Source: Evtepia sp.
GTDB lineage: Bacteria; Bacillota; Clostridia; Oscillospirales; Oscillospiraceae
Assembly: GCA_020025735.1 (NCBI GenBank)
Contig: JAHHRP010000034.1
Location: forward strand, 1 to 15,462
DNA length: 15,462 nt
Direction of reading: 5' to 3'
Part shown: piece by piece, positions 7,227 through 14,206 of the stretch
Numbering within the stretch: position 1 is the first letter of the stretch
Layout of the letters: each line of letters starts with the position of its first letter
Notes under the pieces: generated by a model
Seen by the model: the letters and a program-made list of their open reading frames with translations, nothing else
What the model was told of the DNA's origin: nothing
Databases searched by the model: none
Program-made: the position numbers and the translations under genes

Positions 7227-7532
7227 GGAAAAATGAAAGTTGACGGGGAAGGGGTTTGCGTCAGGTAGAAAGAGATCGAGAAGAAAACAGGGAGAGGATG
7301 ATAGGGTAGGGGGAGAAAAGGGCATCCAATGGGATGGGCGATATCTTGGTAGAGGAAAGGTTCTGTTTTCTCTTAGAGAGACAAATATCCACCGATGTAG
7401 AACAAAACTTGACAATTTGCATGTGGGTTATTTGCACAAAGAACGACTTGAGCCATCGTTTTCTTTTTGCGTTCCTGGCAGGATAGAAGGATTCCCTCCT
7501 GTTTCGTGCAGGAACTTTGGGTAGAACCTTCA

Positions 7533-7562
7533 TTTACAAAGAGAGTGTACAGATGGTACGAT
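7533..7562 (+). promoter_or_regulatory. Candidate promoter for nifJ
   Basis: TTTACA (7533-7538), an 18-base spacer and TACGAT (7557-7562) form a fair sigma-A-type match, with a start near 7569 and a nifJ leader of about 115 bases. A TTGACA at 7409-7414 has no good -10 at normal spacing. The start site conflicts with translation of the ORF at 7567 unless transcripts also begin farther upstream. Confidence 0.4.
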
Positions 7563-7566
7563 TAAT

Positions 7567-7671
7567 ATGTCAGATAACAACGGTAAGCCGTGGGCAACAT
7601 GGTTTATCTCTGAACATAAGGAAACTACCAGCGGCATGGCAGGAATGATACGCCATTTGCTCTGGGATTAA
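7567..7671 (+). CDS. Candidate 34-residue leader peptide upstream of nifJ
   Basis: An ATG-started frame of 34 codons ends in TAA that runs straight into the nifJ ribosome site (TAAGGAGGAG). The peptide begins MSDNNGKPWATWF, contains ISEHKETTSG and ends in RHLLWD; three Trp in 34 residues is notable. Placing a stop inside the next gene's ribosome site is typical of translational coupling. Against it: there is no clear ribosome site before the ATG, and the best promoter would start transcription at the ATG itself. I recognise no homologue. It may be a coupled leader peptide, a genuine small protein, or chance. Confidence 0.25.
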   Translation: MSDNNGKPWATWFISEHKETTSGMAGMIRHLLWD

Positions 7672-7683
7672 GGAGGAGTCAAC

Positions 7684-10600
7684 GTGGCAAGAACCTGCAA
7701 GACAATGGACGGCAACACTGCGGCAGCCCATGTGGCCTATGCCTTTACGGAAGTTGCAGCAATCTATCCTATTACCCCATCCTCTGTGATGGCAGAGCTT
7801 TCTGACAAGTGGTCTGCTGAGGGACGAAATAATATGTTCGGTCAGCCGGTAAAAGTCTCTGTAATGCAGTCTGAGGCTGGTGCCGCTGGTGCGGTTCATG
7901 GATCTCTGACTGCTGGGGCACTTACAACCACCTTTACCGCTTCCCAGGGCTTGCTGCTGATGATCCCCAATATGTATAAGATCGCTGGCAGTCTGCTGCC
8001 TGGCGTGACCCACGTCTCAGCGCGGGCGCTGGCAACCCACGCGCTGTCCATCTTCGGGGACCACAGTGATGTGATGTCCTGTCGCTCCACAGGCTATGCC
8101 ATGCTGTGCAGCAACAACCCCCAAGAGGTTATGGATCTCGGGGCTGTGGCGCATTTGGCTGCCATAGGTGGGCGGGTCCCCTTCCTGCACTTTTTTGATG
8201 GATTCCGTACCTCTCATGAGATCAAAAAGGTGGAGGTTTGGGACTATGAAGAGTTGAAATCCATGGTAGACATGGATGCCTTGCATGGCTTCCGCGCGCG
8301 CGCACTGAACCCTGAGCATCCTGTTCTGCGTGGTTCCGCGCAAAACCCGGATATTTTCTTCCAGACCAGCGAAACTCGCAATCAGTACTATGATGCGCTG
8401 CCTGATGTGGTAGAGGAGTATATGGGGAAGGTCAACCAGCGGCTGGGGACCAACTATCAGCTCTTCAACTACTATGGTGCGCCCGATGCGGAAACGGTCA
8501 TGGTGGCTATGGGTTCCATGTGTGATGCCGCAGAAGAAGTGGTGGACTACCTCAACGAGAAGGGGGAGAAGGCGGGCCTGATCAAAGTCCGGCTCTATCG
8601 GCCCTTTGCAACCGACCGTTTTGTAGCTGCGCTTCCAGCTACGGTTAAGAATATTGTGGTCATGGACCGCTGTAAGGAACCCACTGCCATTGGCGAGCCT
8701 CTGTATTTGGATGTCGTGACGGCTCTGGCGGGCACGCCTTTCGCCGGGGCCAAGATCATCGGTGGTCGGTATGGTCTGGGGTCTAAGGATACCACCCCTG
8801 GCGGGATTCTTTCTGCGTTCCGCAACGGACAGAGTGACACGCCGGTGCGCAGCTTTACCATCAACATCAACGACGATGTGACCCACCGCTCCCTGCCGAT
8901 TGTGGAGGAACCCGATGTAGCGGATGAAGGGACCATCGCCTGTAAGTTCTGGGGCCTTGGTGGTGACGGCACCGTAGGGGCCAACAAGAACTCGATTAAG
9001 ATTATTGGGGATAACACCGATATGCAGGTTCAGGCGTATTTCCAGTACGACTCGAAAAAGTCTGGTGGTATTACGATCAGTCACCTGCGGTTTGGTAAGA
9101 ACCAGATTAAGGCTTCTTATTATGTGACCAAGGCTGACTTTGTGGCCTGTCATTTGGCTTCCTACATGGAGAAGTTCGACATCGTTCAGGACATCAAGCC
9201 CGGAGGGACTTTCTTGCTGAACTGCTCTTGGAATCTGCAGGAGTTAGAGCAGCATCTTCCGGCTGCGGCAAAGCGCTATCTGGCCCAGAACAACATCCGC
9301 GTGTTTACCTGCGATGCCACCCACAAGGCCATTGAGTTGGGGATGGGCAATCGGTCGAATACCATTCTCCAGGCGGCATTTTTTAAGCTGGCCAAGGTGA
9401 TTCCCGTGGACGAAGCAGTTCAGCACATGAAAGATGCTATTGTGAAGAGCTATGGCCACAAGGGCATGGACGTTATCATGCGGAATTATAATGCGGTGGA
9501 TGCAGGCATTGAAGGGGTTCAGGAGATTCTGGTTCCCAGTGGCTGGGCTGACGCGCAGGAGGAACACACCGAGTCTGCGGTAAAGACCGAACGGGAAGAA
9601 CTGGCCCAGTATGTGCAGAACGTGATGATTCCTGCCAATGCCATGCGCGGGGATGCCATCCCTGTTTCTAAGCTCATGGCTGGGGCTGATGGTACTTTGC
9701 CGCAGGGGACAGCGGCGTTTGAAAAGCGTGGCATTGCCGTCAAGGTGCCTTCCTGGAATCAAGATAATTGTGTCCAATGTAATATTTGTTCTTACGTCTG
9801 TCCTCATGCCTGTATCCGTCCCGTGGTTATGGATGCGGATGAAGTGTCTTCCGCTCCTAAGGGCGCTAAAATGCACGACATGCGGGGCAAGGGCTGTGAA
9901 ATTTATGCTTATACAATGACCGTTTCAGTTCTGGACTGTACTGGCTGCGCTTCCTGTGTGGAGGCTTGCCCAGCGAAGAACAAGGCCCTGACGATGGAAC
10001 CTTTGGAAAGCCAGCTGGCTGAACAGAATGTGTTTGACTACGGTTTGGAGAAGGTGACAGAGAAGCCGCTCCCCTTTGCGAAGGAGACGGTAAAGGGCAG
10101 CCAGTTCCAGCAGCCGCTGTTTGAGTTCTCTGGTGCCTGTGCTGGCTGTGGCGAGACACCTTATGTTAAGTTGGTCACCCAGCTTTTTGGGGACCGGATG
10201 TACATTGCCAATGCCACAGGCTGCTCCTCCATCTGGGGTGGCAGCGCACCCTCTACCCCCTACACGGTGAATAAGGCAGGGAGAGGTCCTGCGTGGGAAA
10301 ACTCTCTGTTTGAGGATGGCGCAGAGTTTGGTTATGGCATGAATCTGGCGGTGAACGCTCGCCAGACTGCCGCAGCGGATTTGGCTCGCGAGATCTCCCA
10401 CCGGGAAGATACTCCTGCTGCTGTGACACTGTGCGCGCAGAAGTGGCTCAACCACAGAAAGGAAACGGAAGGGTCTCGGACCACAGGGCAGGCGCTGACT
10501 GCCGCTCTGGCCAAGGCATTGTCAGAGGGAACAGGCAACCAGAAAGATCTCCAGGCTCTTTATGACATGCGGGATATGTTTGGCCAAAAGTCTGTCTGGG

Positions 10601-11253
10601 CTTTTGGCGGTGATGGCTGGGCCTATGACATTGGCTATGGCGGTGTGGACCATGTGCTGGCTTCTGGCGAGAACATTAACATTTTGGTTCTGGATACGGA
10701 AGTCTATTCCAACACTGGCGGTCAGGCATCTAAGGCCACCAATACTGGTGCTGTGGCGCAGTTTGCTGCCGCAGGTAAGGCTGTGCAGAAGAAAGATTTG
10801 GCAGCCATTGCCATGCAGTATGGCAATGTTTATGTAGCGCAGGTGGCCATGGGTGCGGATTACAGCCAGACACTCCGGGCCTTGCTGGAGGCAGAATCCT
10901 ATCCTGGCACTTCTATTGTCATCGCTTATGCGCCCTGTATTAGCCACGGCATCAAGATCGGCATGAACAACACCATGCTGGAGATGAGTGCGGCGGTCCA
11001 GGCAGGGTATTGGCATCTGTTCCGTTATGATCCCCGGCGTTTGGAGAAGGGCAAGAATCCCTTCTGTTTGGATTCTCCTGCGCCCATTATGGACTATCAG
11101 GAGTTCCTCAGTGGTGAGGTTCGGTATTCCTCTTTGAAGCTAAGCTTCCCCGATCGAGCCAAGGATCTTTTCTCGCGTGCCGAGAAGCAGGCAAAGGAGA
11201 AGTACGAGCGTTTGTTGGAACTGAGCCGTCCTTGGGAGAACAAAGAAGCCTAA
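7684..11253 (+). CDS. nifJ: Pyruvate:ferredoxin (flavodoxin) oxidoreductase, single-chain
   Basis: This 1189-residue enzyme oxidatively decarboxylates pyruvate to acetyl-CoA and CO2, passing electrons to ferredoxin or flavodoxin. All one-chain PFOR domains are present. The N-terminal pyruvate/TPP domain has YPITPSS (28-34), Glu64 and Arg114; a CoA-binding middle region and gamma-like domain follow. The ferredoxin domain has two 4Fe-4S motifs (Cys696, 699, 702, 706 and Cys752, 755, 758, 762). The C-terminal TPP domain has GDGWAYDIGYGG (976-987) and SNTGGQ (1009-1014). The proximal-cluster cysteines are Cys819, 822, 847 and 1085. Catalytic positions agree closely with the Desulfovibrio enzyme, so it should be active. 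The start is GTG 7684, six bases after AGGAGGA (7671-7677). It is probably monocistronic, closed by the terminator at 11310. Confidence 0.97.
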   Translation: MARTCKTMDGNTAAAHVAYAFTEVAAIYPITPSSVMAELSDKWSAEGRNNMFGQPVKVSVMQSEAGAAGAVHGSLTAGALTTTFTASQGLLLMIPNMYKIAGSLLPGVTHVSARALATHALSIFGDHSDVMSCRSTGYAMLCSNNPQEVMDLGAVAHLAAIGGRVPFLHFFDGFRTSHEIKKVEVWDYEELKSMVDMDALHGFRARALNPEHPVLRGSAQNPDIFFQTSETRNQYYDALPDVVEEYMGKVNQRLGTNYQLFNYYGAPDAETVMVAMGSMCDAAEEVVDYLNEKGEKAGLIKVRLYRPFATDRFVAALPATVKNIVVMDRCKEPTAIGEPLYLDVVTALAGTPFAGAKIIGGRYGLGSKDTTPGGILSAFRNGQSDTPVRSFTININDDVTHRSLPIVEEPDVADEGTIACKFWGLGGDGTVGANKNSIKIIGDNTDMQVQAYFQYDSKKSGGITISHLRFGKNQIKASYYVTKADFVACHLASYMEKFDIVQDIKPGGTFLLNCSWNLQELEQHLPAAAKRYLAQNNIRVFTCDATHKAIELGMGNRSNTILQAAFFKLAKVIPVDEAVQHMKDAIVKSYGHKGMDVIMRNYNAVDAGIEGVQEILVPSGWADAQEEHTESAVKTEREELAQYVQNVMIPANAMRGDAIPVSKLMAGADGTLPQGTAAFEKRGIAVKVPSWNQDNCVQCNICSYVCPHACIRPVVMDADEVSSAPKGAKMHDMRGKGCEIYAYTMTVSVLDCTGCASCVEACPAKNKALTMEPLESQLAEQNVFDYGLEKVTEKPLPFAKETVKGSQFQQPLFEFSGACAGCGETPYVKLVTQLFGDRMYIANATGCSSIWGGSAPSTPYTVNKAGRGPAWENSLFEDGAEFGYGMNLAVNARQTAAADLAREISHREDTPAAVTLCAQKWLNHRKETEGSRTTGQALTAALAKALSEGTGNQKDLQALYDMRDMFGQKSVWAFGGDGWAYDIGYGGVDHVLASGENINILVLDTEVYSNTGGQASKATNTGAVAQFAAAGKAVQKKDLAAIAMQYGNVYVAQVAMGADYSQTLRALLEAESYPGTSIVIAYAPCISHGIKIGMNNTMLEMSAAVQAGYWHLFRYDPRRLEKGKNPFCLDSPAPIMDYQEFLSGEVRYSSLKLSFPDRAKDLFSRAEKQAKEKYERLLELSRPWENKEA

Positions 11254-11309
11254 GGCAGTCGGGAAAACGAAAGCACCAATTCATACCTTATTATAAAAAT
11301 CCAGGAAGA

Positions 11310-11342
11310 CCGGCAGAGTCCCACAGGACCCTGCCGGTTTTT
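11310..11342 (+). terminator. Terminator of nifJ
   Basis: CCGGCAGAGTCC (11310-11321) pairs with GGACCCTGCCGG (11326-11337), with one internal mismatch and a CACA loop, followed by five T. It lies about 57 bases after the nifJ stop. Confidence 0.9.
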
Positions 11343-11360
11343 CTGTGCAGGAAGGGCTGA

Positions 11361-11394
11361 AAAAAACCGACAGGACTCAGAGAGGTCCTGTCGG
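11361..11394 (-). terminator. Terminator of nrdR
   Basis: CCGACAGGAC (11367-11376) and GTCCTGTCGG (11385-11394) pair perfectly around an 8-base loop. On the minus strand the hairpin is followed by T6 (A-run at 11361-11366). It sits just beyond the nrdR stop, back to back with the nifJ terminator. Confidence 0.92.
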
Positions 11395-11402
11395 GTGACG
11401 GA

Positions 11403-11861
11403 TCATTTTTTATTGTCCAAGAGTTTGTTGAGCTCATCCATAAAGGTGTTGATGTCTTTGAATTGGCGGTAGACGGAAGCGAAGCGAACGTAAGCGACCT
11501 CATCTAGATCTTTGAGTTTCTCCATGACCAGTTCGCCGATTTGATTGCTGCTGACTTCTCCTCTCAGTTCATTTTGCAGTTCCTTTTCGATTTCGTCAGC
11601 AGTCTTTTCCAGCAGTGAGAGGGAGACGGAACGTTTTTCACAGGCTTTGAGCATACTGGTCAGCAGTTTATTCCGGTCAAAAGCCTGTCGACTTCCGTTT
11701 TTCTTAATGACGAACATGGGCAGAACCTCGACGGTTTCATAAGTGGTAAAACGGTTGTGACACTGGAGACACTCCCTTCGGCGGCGGATGCTGGTGCCGT
11801 CGTTGGCTGGTCGGGAGTCAACGACTTTACTGTCAAGGGTGGCGCAGAACGGGCATTTCAT
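11403..11861 (-). CDS. nrdR: Transcriptional repressor NrdR
   Basis: NrdR represses ribonucleotide reductase genes when dATP is high. The 152-residue length is typical. A zinc ribbon has Cys3, Cys6, Cys31 and Cys34 (CPFC, CLQC), with the SIRRRREC basic stretch (24-31). An ATP-cone domain then begins near VIKKNGSRQAFDRNKL (51-66). All hallmark residues are present. The ATG at 11861 follows a GGAGGT ribosome site. An extended -10 promoter lies upstream and a clean terminator downstream. Its targets (nrd genes with paired NrdR boxes) are not in this window. The upstream neighbour on the same strand is tdk, also a dNTP-pool gene, and since no strong tdk terminator is visible, read-through is possible. 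Assignment is very firm. Confidence 0.97.
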   Translation of the reverse strand: MKCPFCATLDSKVVDSRPANDGTSIRRRRECLQCHNRFTTYETVEVLPMFVIKKNGSRQAFDRNKLLTSMLKACEKRSVSLSLLEKTADEIEKELQNELRGEVSSNQIGELVMEKLKDLDEVAYVRFASVYRQFKDINTFMDELNKLLDNKK

Positions 11862-11929
11862 AGAGCAACGACCTCCAGAACTTCATCGCGGTGGGACGCG
11901 ACAGGGGATAGTTTGACGATATCCGTAGC

Positions 11930-11959
11930 ATTATAGCATAAAAAAATAAAAATAGTCAG
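11930..11959 (-). promoter_or_regulatory. Extended -10 promoter for nrdR
   Basis: On the minus strand, TGCTATAAT gives a perfect -10 (complement of 11930-11935) with an extended TG. A weak CTGACT -35 (complement of 11954-11959) is 18 bases away. The A/T-tract block to the right (about 11940-11998) could act as an UP-type element. Confidence 0.6.
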
Positions 11960-12005
11960 TTTTTTGAGAAAAAATAAAAAATATTCTTTTTTGAGGGTAT
12001 GTTGG

Positions 12006-12587
12006 TTAAGAAGTTTTCTGGGCATGGATTTTCTTTCGCCAGCAGCGGTGGCACATGGCGGCGTAACTGTCGTTGCCGCCCAAAAGGACCTGATCTCCTG
12101 TGGTTACGATTTTGCCCATGGAGTCCAGGCGGGCGTTGACGGTAGCTTTTGCGCCGCAGGCGCAGACATTTTTGATTTCGGTGATGGAGTCTGCAAGCTC
12201 TAGCAGGCGACGGGAGCCGGGGAAGAGGTGGGTGAGGAAGTCGGTGCGAAGGCCGAAGCAAAGCACAGGGATCTCCAGTTCATCTACGATCTGTCTCAAC
12301 TGATCAATCTGGTCTGGGGTAAGAAACTGGGCTTCATCGGCGATGATGACATCGGTGGTGCCGGCCTGCTGATAACGGGTTAGCAGATTATCTTGGGGAA
12401 AGATCACTTCTGCCTCACGAACCAGACCGATGCGGCTGCGAACGATATTGGCCCCATCCCGGTTGTCGATACTGGGTTTGATGAGCCAGACGGTCATCCC
12501 CATTTCCTCATAGTTGAACTGGGTGATGAGGGCCTGGGCAGATTTGGAGCTGCCCATGGTGCCGTATTTAAAATAAAGTTTAGCCAT
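12006..12587 (-). CDS. tdk: Thymidine kinase (type II)
   Basis: Thymidine kinase phosphorylates thymidine to dTMP with ATP in the salvage pathway. The 193-residue length is normal for the TK1-like, type II group. The P-loop GTMGSSKS is at 9-16, Walker B plus the catalytic acid IIADEAQF at 81-88 (Glu85), and FGLRTDF at 111-117. Zinc-site cysteines lie at CAC (142-144) and CHRC (179-182). The ATG at 12587 follows an AGGG-containing stretch, a modest ribosome site. The gene diverges from bmpA and lies upstream of nrdR on the same strand, 144 bases away. No strong terminator follows, only an A/T-rich stretch without a GC stem. Assignment is firm. Confidence 0.96.
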   Translation of the reverse strand: MAKLYFKYGTMGSSKSAQALITQFNYEEMGMTVWLIKPSIDNRDGANIVRSRIGLVREAEVIFPQDNLLTRYQQAGTTDVIIADEAQFLTPDQIDQLRQIVDELEIPVLCFGLRTDFLTHLFPGSRRLLELADSITEIKNVCACGAKATVNARLDSMGKIVTTGDQVLLGGNDSYAAMCHRCWRKKIHAQKTS

Positions 12588-12633
12588 GAAAGATCCCTGC
12601 TTTCCGAATCAATAAATGATAGTGTATTCTGCA

Positions 12634-12662
12634 TAAATAAGATACCATAGCGGGGCAGACAA
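12634..12662 (-). promoter_or_regulatory. Possible promoter for tdk
   Basis: On the minus strand, TTGTCT (complement of 12657-12662), a 17-base spacer and TATTTA (complement of 12634-12639) form a moderate match about 47 bases before the tdk ATG. Shifted alternatives in the same stretch are almost as good. Confidence 0.35.
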
Positions 12663-12755
12663 TGCAATTTTTATTCAGCCGTTGTGGGGTACAAGGTGGG
12701 ACTGGGAAAGGATTTGTGAATATCGTCAAAAAGTTGAGGATTTTTTTGCCAAGTC

Positions 12756-12784
12756 TTGAATGGTGGGTGTGAAGATGTTATAAT
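12756..12784 (+). promoter_or_regulatory. Extended -10 promoter for the BMP lipoprotein gene
   Basis: TTGAAT (12756-12761), a 17-base spacer and a perfect TATAAT (12779-12784), with TG at 12776-12777, make one of the best promoters in the window. Transcription would start near 12791, about 62 bases before the ATG. Confidence 0.75.
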
Positions 12785-12792
12785 TCTGTTAC

Positions 12793-12810
12793 GACATTGT
12801 AAAAAATGTC
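12793..12810 (+). promoter_or_regulatory. Inverted repeat at the bmpA transcription start
   Basis: GACATT-GTAAAA-AATGTC is a perfect 6-bp inverted repeat starting within a few bases of the predicted start site. It could be a repressor operator or a 5'-end mRNA hairpin that stabilises the transcript. Confidence 0.4.
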
Positions 12811-12852
12811 TGACACACCCAATGAATCCATGAAACGGAGGAACGGAAAAGG

Positions 12853-14019
12853 ATGAAAAAAAATCTTGCATTTCTCTTGGCCTTGGTAATGGCCCTGGGT
12901 CTGACCGCTTGCGGCAGTACAAAGGACCCGCAACCCCCCGTAGAAGGGGAGAAGCAGACCAACGCTGAGGAGTCTGCGGCAAACATTCCTGACACTATGA
13001 CATCGAAGGATGGCAAGTATGAGGTAGCCTTTGTTACCGATGTGGGCCAGCTGAAGGACAAGTCCTTCAATGAGGGCACCTGGAATGGCGTAAAGCTGTT
13101 CGCCAACGAAAATGGCAAGTCTTACAAGTATTATCAGCCAGCCAACGGGGACCAGGCCACTGACGATGACCGTTATGAGGCCATGAAGGCCGCTGTGGAT
13201 GGCGGCGCTACGGTGGTGGTGTGCGCTGGCTTCCTGCAGGAAGCTGCGCTGACCAAGGCTGCGATTGCGTTCCCTGAGGCAAAGTTCATTTTTGTTGATG
13301 GTTATCCGCTCAAGGATAAGGACGGCAAAGAGCTGACCAACGTGGCGGGCATTTCCTTTAAGGAAGAGCAGTCTGGCTTCTTTGCCGGGTATGCTGCCGT
13401 GATGGAAGGCTACACCAAGCTGGGCTTCTCTGGCGGCGGCGGCGGCACGAACCCTGCTTGCTGTCGGTTTGGCTATGGCTTTGTCCAGGGTGCCAACGCA
13501 GCTGCTGCGGAAAAGGATGTCCAGGTTGAGGTCAATTACTCTTGGGCCTATGGTGCAAGCTTTGGCGCATCTCCTGAGCTGCAGACCATGGCAAATGGCT
13601 GGTATCAGAGCGGCACGGAAGTCATCTTTGCCTGCGGTGGTTCCATGTTCCAGTCCATCTCTGCGGCGGCTTCTGCCAACGACGGCGCAGTGATCGGCGT
13701 GGACGTGGATCAGTCCAGCCAGTCTGACACTGTCATCACCTCTGCTATGAAGGGGCTGGCTGACTCTGTTGAGTGGTCTCTGGAGAAGGTCTATAACGAC
13801 ACCTTCACTGAGATTGGTGGTAAGGCAACCTCTCTGGGTGTGGAAGAGGAAGCTGTTGGCCTGCCCACTGCTGCGGATTCCTGGCGGATGACCAACTTCA
13901 CTGTGGATCAGTACAACGAACTGTACAAGAAGATGGTAGATGGTACGCTGAAGGTTTCTGCTGACTATGAGGAGCTGGAGCAAGAATACTCCAACCTGAA
14001 ACTGAATGTCACCACCTGA
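12853..14019 (+). CDS. bmpA: BMP family ABC transporter substrate-binding lipoprotein (nucleoside-type)
   Basis: This 388-residue lipoprotein captures substrate outside the membrane for an ABC importer. A lipoprotein signal ends in the lipobox LTAC with Cys20, followed by an acidic, proline-containing tether. The BMP/PnrA fold starts with VAFVTDVGQLKDKSFNEG (about 55-72), and an RFGYGFVQGANAAA segment follows mid-protein. Characterised relatives (PnrA, BmpA, the CD4P-type lipoproteins) bind purine or other nucleosides, so a nucleoside is the likely ligand but not proven. Mid-protein, GGGGGTNPACC (about 195-205) replaces the hydrophobic loop common in relatives. A GGAGG site at 12837-12841 supports ATG 12853. 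It is followed by a terminator and then its ATPase gene. The family is sure, the ligand inferred. Confidence 0.93.
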   Translation: MKKNLAFLLALVMALGLTACGSTKDPQPPVEGEKQTNAEESAANIPDTMTSKDGKYEVAFVTDVGQLKDKSFNEGTWNGVKLFANENGKSYKYYQPANGDQATDDDRYEAMKAAVDGGATVVVCAGFLQEAALTKAAIAFPEAKFIFVDGYPLKDKDGKELTNVAGISFKEEQSGFFAGYAAVMEGYTKLGFSGGGGGTNPACCRFGYGFVQGANAAAAEKDVQVEVNYSWAYGASFGASPELQTMANGWYQSGTEVIFACGGSMFQSISAAASANDGAVIGVDVDQSSQSDTVITSAMKGLADSVEWSLEKVYNDTFTEIGGKATSLGVEEEAVGLPTAADSWRMTNFTVDQYNELYKKMVDGTLKVSADYEELEQEYSNLKLNVTT

Positions 14020-14041
14020 TTTTGGAATGGAAGCGGAGAAA

Positions 14042-14076
14042 AGAAGGGAAGGGCACCGAGCCTTTCCCTTCTTTTT
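14042..14076 (+). terminator. Terminator between the BMP lipoprotein and ABC ATPase genes
   Basis: AGAAGGGAAGGGC (14042-14054) pairs with GCCTTTCCCTTCT (14060-14072), with one G:T pair and a 5-base loop, followed by a T-run. It stands 22 bases after the lipoprotein stop. With partial read-through, it would give much more binding protein than ATPase. Confidence 0.88.
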
Positions 14077-14117
14077 GCGCTGTTTTATTTTCTTAGGATG
14101 GAAATGCTCATACAACC

Positions 14118-14146
14118 TTGCAACTTTGCGTTGCTGCCAGTATAAT
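14118..14146 (+). promoter_or_regulatory. Promoter for the ABC ATPase gene
   Basis: TTGCAA (14118-14123), a 17-base spacer and a perfect TATAAT (14141-14146) lie between the intergenic terminator and the ATPase start. The start site would be near 14153, giving a leader of about 54 bases. Confidence 0.65.
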
Positions 14147-14167
14147 AACGTATTATGGCCACGTTAT
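14142..14167. promoter_or_regulatory. Operator-like palindromes over the ATPase -10 and start site
   Basis: ATAATA-ACG-TATTAT (14142-14156) is a perfect palindrome overlapping the -10. ATAACG (14145-14150) also pairs with CGTTAT (14162-14167) across 11 bases. The near-repeat ACGTATTATGGC/ACGTTATGGC adds to the pattern. The position suits a repressor, but I know no specific regulator for it. Confidence 0.45.
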
Positions 14168-14206
14168 GGCTGACAAACGAGAACAGAGAGGAAAGCAGGT
14201 GACAGC

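Larger units (their letters stand above)
7227..7683 (+). other. Long non-coding leader region of nifJ
   Basis: No established gene fits this stretch. It holds a purine-rich segment (7236-7320), a direct repeat ATTTGCA/ATTTGCA (7415-7421 and 7430-7436) and a hairpin with arms GTTCCTG (7471-7477) and CAGGAAC (7509-7515). An inner pair CAGGA/TCCTG lies at 7479-7483 and 7497-7501. An outer 8-base pairing AAGGTTCT (7357-7364) with AGAACCTT (7523-7530) encloses all of this. A candidate promoter (7533-7562) and a short ORF (7567-7671) follow. It matches no riboswitch class that I recognise. Confidence 0.4.

Noticed and set aside
6379..7236. 285-codon plus-strand frame over yeiH
   Set aside because: Antisense to a well-supported membrane protein; the composition and lack of motifs indicate a shadow frame.
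7409..7414. Perfect TTGACA upstream of nifJ as a promoter
   Set aside because: No acceptable -10 hexamer is found 16-18 bases downstream (TTGCAC at 17), so it was not called.
8017..9153. 378-codon minus-strand frame inside nifJ
   Set aside because: It lies wholly within the PFOR coding region, with no ribosome site, promoter or recognisable motifs.
9244..9876. 210-codon minus-strand frame inside nifJ
   Set aside because: Antisense shadow of the PFOR gene without supporting signals.
12778..14115. 445-codon open frame on the minus strand covering all of bmpA
   Set aside because: It is antisense to a clear BMP lipoprotein gene with promoter, ribosome site and lipobox. The translation resembles no family I recognise and is a mirror of the codon pattern.
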